Part shown: positions 6,913-12,996 of the stretch, in pieces | Layout of the letters: each line of letters begins with the position of its first letter | How positions within the stretch are numbered: the first letter of the stretch is position 1 | Origin: JBEKHI01 sp050012355 | Lineage (GTDB): Bacteria; Actinomycetota; Actinomycetes; Streptosporangiales; Streptosporangiaceae | Assembly (NCBI GenBank): GCA_050012355.1 | Contig: JBEKHI010000167.1 | Span: 1 to 16,263 of the forward strand | DNA length: 16,263 nt | Reading direction: 5' to 3' | The notes under the pieces: model-generated | What the model saw: only the letters and a program-made list of their open reading frames with translations | Databases searched by the model: none | Told to the model about the DNA's origin: nothing | Position numbers and translations under genes: made by a program

Positions 6913-8847
6913 ATGGAATCTGCCCTCGCTGACCCGCTGGTCGGCCGCACCCTGGACGGGCGTTATCAGGTCCGCTCCAGGATCGCCCATGGCGGCATGG
7001 CGACCGTTTACCTGGCGAGCGACACCCGGCTGGACCGGCTGGTGGCGCTGAAGGTCATGCACGCCGACCTGGCGCGTGACTCCGACTTCGTGAACCGGTT
7101 CATCGGCGAGGCCAAGTCGGTGGCCAGGCTCTCGCACCCCAACATCGTTCAGGTCTTCGACCAGGGCAGCGACGGGCATTACCTGTACCTGGCGATGGAG
7201 TTCGTCCCCGGGCGAACGCTGCGCAGCCTGGTCAGCGAGCGCGGCCGGCTGCCGGCCGCCGAGGCACTGGATCTCATGGTCCCGGTGCTGTCCGGCCTGG
7301 CGGGCGCGCACGCCGCAGGCATCATCCACCGGGACGTGAAGCCGGAAAACGTACTGCTGACCCCGGATGGCCGGGTCAAGGTGGTGGACTTCGGCCTAGC
7401 ACGAGCGCAGGCGTCGTCCGGGCAGACCAGGACCGGCCTGATCATCGGGACCGTGGCGTACCTCGCACCCGAGCAGGTCACCGGTGGCGTCACCAGCACC
7501 AGGAGCGACGTTTACGCGGCCGGGGTGCTGCTCTTCGAGCTGCTGACCGGCCGCCAGCCACATACCGGCGACACGCCGATGTCCGTGGCCTATCAGCACG
7601 TGAACTCCGACGTCCCGCTCCCCTCGTCGGTGGTGCCCGGGATACCCGAGCAGGTCGACCGGCTGATGGCCGCCGCGACCAGCCGCGACCCGAACCGGCG
7701 TCCGCCGGACGCCGCCGCCTTCCTCGACGCGGTGCACCGGATCCGCGCGGAGAACGCGACCGGCCCAATGATGCACTCCTGGGAGCCGCAGCCTTTCGAT
7801 GGGCAGCCTTGGGACGGGCAGTCGGGGCTTCTGCAGCCTGCGGGTAGCGGGGCGAACTCGACCTCGCTGCTGGCCGGCGGTGGCGGCCCGGCCTATGGCA
7901 ACCACACGATGGTCGTGGGTGGCGACGGCATGGGCGGGTACGGCGGCTACGGCGAGGCCCGCGAGCCTTTCCTCGGCCGCTGGCTGTTCAGCCGCAGGCT
8001 GGCCTACCTGGCGGTCGCCGTCGTGGTGGTGGCCGGACTGGCAGGCGGCGCTTGGTGGATGACCTCTGGACGTTACGCGAGCGTGCCGTCGGTGGCGGGC
8101 GACAGCCTGGCCCAGGCGCGGTCCATCCTGACGGCGGCCGGCTTCAAGGTCACCTCCGGCGACCAGCTGACATCCAACACGGTCGGCAAGGGCGACGTGC
8201 TGAGCGAGCAGCCGTCCGGACGCGCGGTCAAGGGCGCGATGATCACGCTCACCCTGTCGGCCGGGCCGAAGATGATCCACGTTCCCTCGGTAGCCGGTAA
8301 GACCGTCAGCGGCGCCGATGCCGCGCTGAGCAGCGCCGGTCTTACCGTCAGCACTACCGTTGACAAGGTTGGCTCGAGCACCGTCGCGGTCGGGACAGTG
8401 GTCGGCACCAACCCGGGGGCGGGGACCTCATGGCCCGCGAACAAGCCGGTCACGGTGGAGGAGGCGGCGGGCATTCCGCTGCCCACGCTGACCGGGCAGA
8501 ACATCTCCGACGTCCAGCAGTGGGCGCAGCAGAACGACGTGAACCTGCAGCAGGTCTCCGTCGCCAGTAACACCGTGGCGCAGGGCATCATCACGAAGCA
8601 GTCCCCCGCCGCCACCACCCCGATCACCGCAGGGGAAACGGTGACCGTCGACGTCTCGTCGGGTCCGCAACAGGTCAACATCCCGAACGTGACCAACATG
8701 ACCATCGAGCAAGCCAGGCAGACGCTGAAGGCGGCCGGTTTCCAGGTGACCGTGGACCGGTTCGGTCCGGTGGACAACGTCTTCAACGAAAGCCCCACCG
8801 GCCAGGCCGCCGCGGGCAGCACCATCACCATCTACGCCGGCCTCTAA
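6913..8847 (+). CDS. pknL: Membrane PASTA-domain Ser/Thr protein kinase (PknL-like)
   Basis: A 644-residue eukaryotic-type kinase. Kinase domain, about 18-278: glycine loop AHGGMATVYLAS, catalytic K47, helix-C E66, HRDVKPEN (139-146), DFG 159-161, activation segment with TRTGLIIGT and APE 186-188. All catalytic residues are intact. A Gly/Pro-rich juxtamembrane linker (about 285-350) precedes one transmembrane helix (LAYLAVAVVVVAGLAGGAWW, 363-382). Four extracellular PASTA repeats follow (about 386-450, 453-517, 520-583, 586-644), which in this family sense muropeptides or lipid II. The short form PknL of M. tuberculosis lacks PASTA repeats. I favour the PknL assignment because its substrate Rv2175c has a homologue at 3144-3506; a PknB-type identity cannot be excluded. 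No FtsW/PBP genes of a pknB cluster are near. Confidence 0.9.
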   Translation: MESALADPLVGRTLDGRYQVRSRIAHGGMATVYLASDTRLDRLVALKVMHADLARDSDFVNRFIGEAKSVARLSHPNIVQVFDQGSDGHYLYLAMEFVPGRTLRSLVSERGRLPAAEALDLMVPVLSGLAGAHAAGIIHRDVKPENVLLTPDGRVKVVDFGLARAQASSGQTRTGLIIGTVAYLAPEQVTGGVTSTRSDVYAAGVLLFELLTGRQPHTGDTPMSVAYQHVNSDVPLPSSVVPGIPEQVDRLMAAATSRDPNRRPPDAAAFLDAVHRIRAENATGPMMHSWEPQPFDGQPWDGQSGLLQPAGSGANSTSLLAGGGGPAYGNHTMVVGGDGMGGYGGYGEAREPFLGRWLFSRRLAYLAVAVVVVAGLAGGAWWMTSGRYASVPSVAGDSLAQARSILTAAGFKVTSGDQLTSNTVGKGDVLSEQPSGRAVKGAMITLTLSAGPKMIHVPSVAGKTVSGADAALSSAGLTVSTTVDKVGSSTVAVGTVVGTNPGAGTSWPANKPVTVEEAAGIPLPTLTGQNISDVQQWAQQNDVNLQQVSVASNTVAQGIITKQSPAATTPITAGETVTVDVSSGPQQVNIPNVTNMTIEQARQTLKAAGFQVTVDRFGPVDNVFNESPTGQAAAGSTITIYAGL

Positions 8848-8892
8848 CCCCCAGCGCGCCCCGGGCCCCCGCCTCCCGCCCCGCACCGCCCC

Positions 8893-8952
8893 GAGGGGCG
8901 TCGATGACTCATCGCTGCCCATAGAGGGGCATCAATGTGACATCGATGCCCC
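8893..8952. repeat. Two tandem imperfect hairpin repeats after the kinase gene
   Basis: Unit 1 (8893-8920) and unit 2 (8924-8952) share the frame GAGGGGC-TC-ATG....ATCG-TGCCC and are each self-complementary. In unit 2 AGGGGCATC pairs perfectly with GATGCCCCT (9 bp, 11-nt loop). In unit 1 CGATGA pairs with TCATCG, flanked by GGGC/GCCC. They lie in the 189-bp gap between the kinase and padR. They may serve as a T-tract-free terminator or be a dispersed palindromic element. Confidence 0.55.
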
Positions 8953-9001
8953 TGGGCGGACGGGGTGCGGGTGCGGATGGGGGGGTCGGGTGCGGGCTTG
9001 G

Positions 9002-9035
9002 TACTCAAATTTGAGTAGTCGCGATATACTACTCA
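9002..9035 (+). promoter_or_regulatory. PadR operator palindrome and leaderless promoter
   Basis: TACTCAAATTTGAGTA (9002-9017) is a perfect 16-bp palindrome covering the -35 region. TATACT at 9025-9030 is a good -10, six bases before the GTG start at 9037, with no Shine-Dalgarno. A further half-site TACTCA (9030-9035) abuts the start codon. The arrangement is what an autorepressing PadR regulator would use; binding itself is inferred. Confidence 0.7.
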
Positions 9036-9036
9036 T

Positions 9037-9591
9037 GTGAATCCCACTCGGTTGTTCGTGCTCGGGGCGCTGGCCAAGCGCGGGCCGATGTACGGTCATC
9101 AGATCCGCCGGGATGCCCGGATGGATCGGGCCGACATGTGGTCGGATGTGCGGCCAGGGTCGCTGTACGGCGCGCTGCACCGGCTGGCCGCTGAGGGGCT
9201 GATCGAGCCGGTGCGCACCGAGCAGTCCGGCAACCTGCCGGCCAGGACGGTGTACGCCATCACCGCCGAGGGCCAGCGGGAACTGCGCGCGCTGCGGGCC
9301 GAGGCGCTCGGGGACATCGGGTTGCGGCCCGATCCGGTGGACCTGGCCCTGGTCATGAGCGGCGACCTGGACGCTGACGTGATGCGCGGCTACATCGAGG
9401 ACCGGATCCGGGTGCTCGGTTCCCAGGCGGCCCAGCGCGCCCACCATGGCGAGCGGATCTGGCCAGATCAGACGGTGGCCGACGACCTGGTCCTCGAGCA
9501 CACCAGGCTGCGGGTCGAAGCGGAACTCGCCTGGCACCAGCTCGTGCTGGACCGTCTTGGCAAGCTGAGCGCGGAAAGCGAGGCGTCATGA
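9037..9591 (+). CDS. PadR-family transcriptional regulator
   Basis: A 184-residue protein. The N-terminal winged helix (1-80) has the PadR pattern: TRLFVLGALAKRGPMYGHQI, then DVRPGSLYGALHRLAAEGLI and the wing ARTVYAITAEGQREL. The C-terminal part (about 95-180) is the helical dimerisation domain seen in the longer PadR/Vir-type members. Such proteins usually repress their own operon and release DNA on binding a small effector. The palindrome at 9002-9017 upstream is the probable operator. Its stop overlaps the deformylase start (ATGA), so the two proteins are translationally coupled and the regulator probably controls the deformylase, DUF4937-like and endonuclease genes. The inducer is unknown. 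Confidence 0.92.
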   Translation: MNPTRLFVLGALAKRGPMYGHQIRRDARMDRADMWSDVRPGSLYGALHRLAAEGLIEPVRTEQSGNLPARTVYAITAEGQRELRALRAEALGDIGLRPDPVDLALVMSGDLDADVMRGYIEDRIRVLGSQAAQRAHHGERIWPDQTVADDLVLEHTRLRVEAELAWHQLVLDRLGKLSAESEAS

Positions 9592-10076
9592 CCGTCCGGC
9601 CGATCAGGATGTTCGGCGACCCGGTGCTGCGGACGGCGTGCGATCCGGTGACCCGGTTCGACGACGCGCTGGCCAGGCTGGTGGACGACCTGCTCGATAC
9701 CGTGCGCGAACCGGGCCGGGCCGGGCTCGCCGCGAACCAGATCGGAGTGAGCCTCGCGGCCTTCTCCTACAACGTGGGCGGCAAGTTGGGCTACGTGATC
9801 AACCCGGTGGTGACCGAGACGAGTGGCGAGCAGGACGGCCCCGAGGCGTGTCTGAGCCTGCCGGGCATCAGCGCGATCCGGCCGCGGGCCGAGCGGGCCG
9901 TGGTCACCGGGGTGGACTTGCACAGCGAGCCGGTCACCGTCCGCGGCACCGGCGAACTGGCCCGCTGCTTGCAGCACGAGACGGATCACCTGCGCGGCGA
10001 GCTGTACATCGACGGGCTGACCGGCGACGAACGCGCCTACGTCATGCGCCGGCTCCGCGAACGAATCGCTACATGA
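9588..10076 (+). CDS. def: Peptide deformylase
   Basis: A 162-residue metalloenzyme removing the formyl group from nascent N-termini. All three family motifs are present: GLAANQIG (46-53), EACLS (86-90) with the metal-ligand Cys C88, and QHETDHLRG (129-137) with H130, E131 and H134. Motif 2 has Ala where EGCLS is usual. ATG 9588 overlaps the padR stop, and the stop overlaps the next ATG. Deformylase is normally beside fmt (methionyl-tRNA formyltransferase); fmt is absent here, and a dedicated regulator is present. This is therefore probably an additional, regulated deformylase rather than the housekeeping copy (inference). Confidence 0.93.
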   Translation: MTVRPIRMFGDPVLRTACDPVTRFDDALARLVDDLLDTVREPGRAGLAANQIGVSLAAFSYNVGGKLGYVINPVVTETSGEQDGPEACLSLPGISAIRPRAERAVVTGVDLHSEPVTVRGTGELARCLQHETDHLRGELYIDGLTGDERAYVMRRLRERIAT

Positions 10077-10684
10077 CGTTCGTCAAGTGGATCACGTGCG
10101 AGGTCGACGACCATGATGGCTTTGACGCCGCGCAGCGACGCTGGTCGGCGATCGCCGGCACGCCGGGCTTGATCGTGCAGACCGGCGGCTGGGACTCCAA
10201 GTCCCCCACCGCGTGTGTCCTCGGCTGCTGGACGGACGCTGGTACTTACAAAACCTTCATGGAGCAGCGTCACGACCAGGTGTTTGGCGACTCGGGGCAG
10301 CAGCGCACGTACCGGTCCATCGAGGTCGCGACCGGTGAGAGCGAGCTGACCATGCCAGGAACGCTGGGGAAGGGCGCATTGCTGCGGGTCGCCGACTGCC
10401 AGGTGCGGCCGGAACGCCGCGAGCACTTCGTCACGGTGCAGCGCGAGGTTTGGATTCCCAGGATGGCGGTGGCCGAGGGCATGCTCGGCGGGCTGTTCAG
10501 CCGTCTCGGCGAGGACAGGTACCTGGTGACATCGTGGTGGGCGTCGGCCGACGCCCACCGTCGTTATGGTCAAGAAGACGTTCCGGCGTTGCGGGATACG
10601 GCGGGTGCCGGGGATGATCTCGTGTCGCTGCGCGGGTATGCGGTGCCGTTGGAACCCGAGTGGCTAGTCTGGGGTGCGTGGTGA
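10073..10684 (+). CDS. DUF4937-like (YdbC-type) protein with dimeric alpha-beta barrel-like halves
   Basis: A 203-residue protein starting MTFVKWITCEVDDHDGFDAA. The N-terminal half resembles the DUF4937/YdbC family: RRWSAIAGTPGLIVQTGGWD, then CVLGCWTDAGTYKTFMEQRHD. The C-terminal half (about 100-185; ALLRVADCQVRPERREHFV, MLGGLFSRLGEDRYLVTSWW) looks like a second barrel of the antibiotic-biosynthesis-monooxygenase fold. The protein may thus be an internal duplication. No catalytic function can be assigned. The ATG overlaps the def stop in an ATGA, and its own TGA overlaps the start of the endonuclease gene, so it is embedded in the PadR operon. No signal peptide or membrane segment is seen. 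Confidence 0.75.
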   Translation: MTFVKWITCEVDDHDGFDAAQRRWSAIAGTPGLIVQTGGWDSKSPTACVLGCWTDAGTYKTFMEQRHDQVFGDSGQQRTYRSIEVATGESELTMPGTLGKGALLRVADCQVRPERREHFVTVQREVWIPRMAVAEGMLGGLFSRLGEDRYLVTSWWASADAHRRYGQEDVPALRDTAGAGDDLVSLRGYAVPLEPEWLVWGAW

Positions 10685-11523
10685 AGATCGGATCGCACGC
10701 GACGACCGCGGGCGGGCTGGCGACGGGCGCGCTGGCTTACGCGGCGGAGACTGGTGCCGAGGTCATCCAGGTGTTCGTGTCCAACCCGCGGGGCTGGGCG
10801 GCCAGCCCGAGCGATCCCGTCCAGGACGCGCGGCTGCGGGACTCGGGGATACCGGTATACGTGCACGCCCCGTACCTCATCAACCTGGGCTCCGGCGACC
10901 GGTCGGTCGCGGAGAAGTCGGCGGAAGCCCTTGGCTACGCGCTGCGGCGCGGACGGGAGATCGGGGCGCTCGGGGTGGTGGTACACACTGGTTCCGCCGT
11001 CGGGTGGGACCGGGACTCCGCGCTGCGGCAAGTCGGGGAGCTGATCGTGCCGCTGCTTGACGACGACGGGCCGGATCTGCTGCTGGAGCCGATGGCCGGG
11101 CAGGGACAGATGCTCTGCGCGGCGGCGGCCGATCTGGAGCCCTATCTGGAGACGCTCGAGCGCCATCCGCAGGTGGGGATCTGCCTGGACACCTGCCACA
11201 TGTTCGCCGCCGGTCACGACCTGAGCGTTCCCGGCGGCGCGGACGAACTGCTGCGGGAGATCGGTCCCGGCCTGGTCAAGCTGGTGCACGCCAACGACTC
11301 GATGGGCCCGGCGGGTTCGAAGAAGGACCGGCACGCGACGATCGGGGATGGTGCGATCGGCGCCAAGGCGTTCGCCGAGCTGCTGGCCCACCCGCTGCTG
11401 GCGGATGTGCCGTTCGTGGCCGAGACCCCGGGCGGCAAGGCCGGGCACGCGAAGGACATCGCCACCCTCAAGGACCTGAGGGACGGAGTTCAGCGCTCGC
11501 TAGTCCCGGCTGGCCGCGACTAG
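10678..11523 (+). CDS. nfo: Deoxyribonuclease IV (AP endonuclease, Nfo family)
   Basis: A 281-residue TIM-barrel zinc enzyme that cuts DNA 5' to abasic sites in base excision repair. The nine metal ligands of the family are recognisable: H63 (VHAPYLIN), H103 (VVHTGS), E137 (LLLEPMAG), D171 and H174 (CLDTCHMFAAGHD), H205 (VHANDS), D217 and H219 (KKDRHATIGDG), E249 (VAETPG). Two GTG codons (10678, 10681) compete as start. Both overlap the stop of the previous gene. 10678 has TAGTCT seven bases upstream, so a leaderless internal promoter is possible besides coupling. Last gene of the PadR operon. Confidence 0.93.
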   Translation: MVKIGSHATTAGGLATGALAYAAETGAEVIQVFVSNPRGWAASPSDPVQDARLRDSGIPVYVHAPYLINLGSGDRSVAEKSAEALGYALRRGREIGALGVVVHTGSAVGWDRDSALRQVGELIVPLLDDDGPDLLLEPMAGQGQMLCAAAADLEPYLETLERHPQVGICLDTCHMFAAGHDLSVPGGADELLREIGPGLVKLVHANDSMGPAGSKKDRHATIGDGAIGAKAFAELLAHPLLADVPFVAETPGGKAGHAKDIATLKDLRDGVQRSLVPAGRD

Positions 11524-11806
11524 CGAGTCGCCGAGGAGCGAACCGGGCATCCGTGCCATATCACCCGGCTGTCGCGCCGGGCGTTTATGGTGAGTGCCGT
11601 CTTACCCGCACTCTTGCCTGGGTAGTGCAGCACTCACCATGAACACCTCGAACAGGGTGGCGCCGGCGGGGACACTGCAACCGGGCGATACCGCACCAAA
11701 TCGCTCGGCCGCGACGACACGCCGAAAACTCACGTTGCTCTGAACGTTCCCTGCGGCCGGGCCTGGCCATGGGGGTGATGGGGCCTCGGCCGGTCCGCGC
11801 CTGGGG
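11524..11806. other. Intergenic stretch between nfo and the aromatic leader
   Basis: About 280 bases without a convincing gene. It contains the long inverted repeat at 11587-11640, described separately. The only ATG-initiated short frame (11639-11743, 34 codons) has no Shine-Dalgarno and no recognisable product. No tRNA or conserved RNA was recognised. The last 60 bases are GC-rich with no clear -35 before the TATAGT at 11807. Confidence 0.4.
11587..11640. repeat. Long perfect-arm inverted repeat downstream of nfo
   Basis: ATGGTGAGTGC (11587-11597) and GCACTCACCAT (11630-11640) are perfect 11-bp complements. Inside them TACCC (11603-11607) and GGGTA (11620-11624) add a second stem with a 12-nt loop, and the two internal-loop sides are five bases each. 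There is no T-tract, so it is not a standard intrinsic terminator. It could end the PadR operon, be a protein-binding site, or be a structured RNA. Confidence 0.5.
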
Positions 11807-11812
11807 TATAGT
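11807..11812 (+). promoter_or_regulatory. -10 element of the aromatic leader transcript
   Basis: TATAGT sits seven bases before the GTG at 11820, so transcription should begin at or next to that codon and the leader peptide would be leaderless. No convincing -35 is seen at 16-18 bases upstream. Confidence 0.55.
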
Positions 11813-11819
11813 CGCTCTC

Positions 11820-11894
11820 GTGCGCGAGCAGTTCCTGTTTTGGTTTGGCTACCGGCCCGAGATTACGCCGGTCGCCTGCCGAGCCTTGCGCTGA
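11820..11894 (+). CDS. Aromatic-amino-acid leader peptide of the DAHP synthase attenuator
   Basis: A 24-codon frame read as MREQFLFWFGYRPEITPVAC plus RALR, ending at TGA 11892-11894. Codons 5-11 encode FLFWFGY: three Phe, one Trp and one Tyr in seven codons, which are the end products of the pathway begun by the downstream enzyme. The peptide has no function of its own; its translation speed would report charging of Phe, Trp and Tyr tRNAs. TATAGT seven bases upstream implies a leaderless start at GTG 11820. A terminator lies 17 bases after the stop. A similar leader (aroR) has been reported upstream of aroF in Corynebacterium glutamicum, to my knowledge; this one adds Trp and Tyr codons. Confidence 0.75.
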   Translation: MREQFLFWFGYRPEITPVACRALR

Positions 11895-11921
11895 CAGAAT
11901 CGACCTAGCGAACCCCGGGCC
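11851..11921 (+). promoter_or_regulatory. Alternative leader RNA structures (pause hairpin and antiterminator)
   Basis: ACCGGC (11851-11856) pairs with GCCGGT (11867-11872) as an early hairpin inside the peptide frame. GGCCCGAGATT (11854-11864) can instead pair with AACCCCGGGCC (11911-11921), nine pairs with two mismatches, which would sequester the 5' arm of the terminator. GGTCG (11870-11874) with CGACC (11901-11905) is another possible helix. A ribosome stalled at the early Phe/Trp codons leaves 11854-11864 mostly free, favouring antitermination; a fast ribosome would disrupt it. This is my structural inference from complementarity. Confidence 0.5.
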
Positions 11922-11941
11922 ATAGGGTCCCGGGGTTTTTT
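11911..11941 (+). terminator. Intrinsic terminator of the aroF attenuator
   Basis: AACCCCGGG (11911-11919) and CCCGGGGTT (11929-11937) form a perfect 9-bp stem with a 9-nt loop, ending in a run of six T (11936-11941). It lies between the leader peptide stop and the Shine-Dalgarno of the DAHP synthase gene, so it would stop transcription before the gene unless prevented. Confidence 0.88.
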
Positions 11942-11964
11942 GCGTTGTATGGAGGGTGATTCAC

Positions 11965-12996
11965 ATGGTGGTGGTCATGGAGCTGGGAGCTACCGACGCG
12001 GCTATAACGGCCGTCGTCGATCGGGTGCGGGAAGCGGGCGGCGAGGCCTTCGTGAGCCGGAGCGTGTCGGGGACGATCCTCGGGCTGGCCGGGGACATCG
12101 AGCCGCTCGATCTCGCCGGGATGCCCGGCGTGCGCGATGTCGTGCGAACCTCCGTCCCGTACAAGCTGGTGAGCCGGGAACACCGCAAGGAGCGTTCGGT
12201 CGTCTCGGTGGCCGGCGTGCCGATCGGGCCGGACACGCTCACCGTGATTGCCGGACCGTGCGCGGTGGAGACCCCGGAGCAGACCCTCCAGTCCGCTTGG
12301 ATGGCCAAGGCGGCCGGGGCCTCGCTGCTGCGGGGCGGCGCCTACAAGCCGCGCACCTCTCCGTATGCGTTCCAGGGTCTCGGCGAGGCCGGGCTCCGCA
12401 TCCTGGCTGACGTCCGAGCCGAGACCGGGCTGCCCATCGTCACCGAGGTGGTCGACACCGCCGATGTCGATCTCGTGGCTTCCTACGCCGACATGCTCCA
12501 GGTCGGCGCCCGCAACATGCAGAACTTCCCGCTGCTGCAGGCCGTCGGCGCGGTCGGCAAGCCGGTGATGCTCAAGCGCGGTATGAACGCCACCATCGAG
12601 GAGTGGCTGATGGCCGCCGAGTACATCGCGCAGCGCGGGAACACCGACATCGTGCTGTGCGAGCGCGGCATCAGGACCTTCGAGAAGACGACACGGAACA
12701 CCCTGGACATCTCCGCGGTCCCGGTCGCCCAGCGGCTGTCCCACCTGCCGGTGATCGTGGACCCGTCGCACTCGGGCGGGCGGCGCGACCTGGTGCTGCC
12801 GCTGTCCCGCGCGGCGATCGCGGTCGGCGCGGACGGGATCATCGTCGATGTGCACCCGTCGCCGGAGACCGCGCTCTGCGACGGGCCGCAGGCGCTCATC
12901 GAGACCGATCTGCGCGAGCTGGCCAGCGTCGCCGCCAACCTGTCGCCCCTGGTGGGGCGGACGCTGACGCCCGCGCCCGAGCCGGTTCCCGCTTAG
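11965..12996 (+). CDS. aroF: 3-deoxy-7-phosphoheptulonate (DAHP) synthase, type I beta with regulatory domain
   Basis: A 343-residue enzyme condensing phosphoenolpyruvate and erythrose 4-phosphate in the first step of the shikimate pathway. Residues 1-70 form the ferredoxin-like regulatory domain typical of Thermotoga-type enzymes. The barrel follows: TVIAGPCAVET (94-104), LLRGGAYKPRTSPYAFQG (121-138), VMLKRGM (201-207), VIVDPSHSGGRRD (263-275) and VDVHPSPETALCDGPQAL (294-311). By alignment with Thermotoga DAHP synthase the metal ligands are C99, H269, D295 (Glu in that enzyme) and D306. The ATG at 11965 has GGAGGG (11951-11956) eight bases upstream. It is a different family from the type II AroG of M. 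tuberculosis. Expression is probably controlled by the attenuator just upstream. Confidence 0.95.
   Translation: MVVVMELGATDAAITAVVDRVREAGGEAFVSRSVSGTILGLAGDIEPLDLAGMPGVRDVVRTSVPYKLVSREHRKERSVVSVAGVPIGPDTLTVIAGPCAVETPEQTLQSAWMAKAAGASLLRGGAYKPRTSPYAFQGLGEAGLRILADVRAETGLPIVTEVVDTADVDLVASYADMLQVGARNMQNFPLLQAVGAVGKPVMLKRGMNATIEEWLMAAEYIAQRGNTDIVLCERGIRTFEKTTRNTLDISAVPVAQRLSHLPVIVDPSHSGGRRDLVLPLSRAAIAVGADGIIVDVHPSPETALCDGPQALIETDLRELASVAANLSPLVGRTLTPAPEPVPA

Noticed and set aside
11592..11635. GAGTGC and GCACTC motifs resembling a CIRCE (HrcA) element
   Set aside because: CIRCE is GCACTC-N9-GAGTGC. Here the order is reversed and the spacing differs, and no chaperone gene follows.
11639..11743. 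34-codon frame starting ATG in the nfo-aroF gap
   Set aside because: No Shine-Dalgarno or -10 at the right distance, its start lies in the arm of the inverted repeat, and the product is not recognisable.
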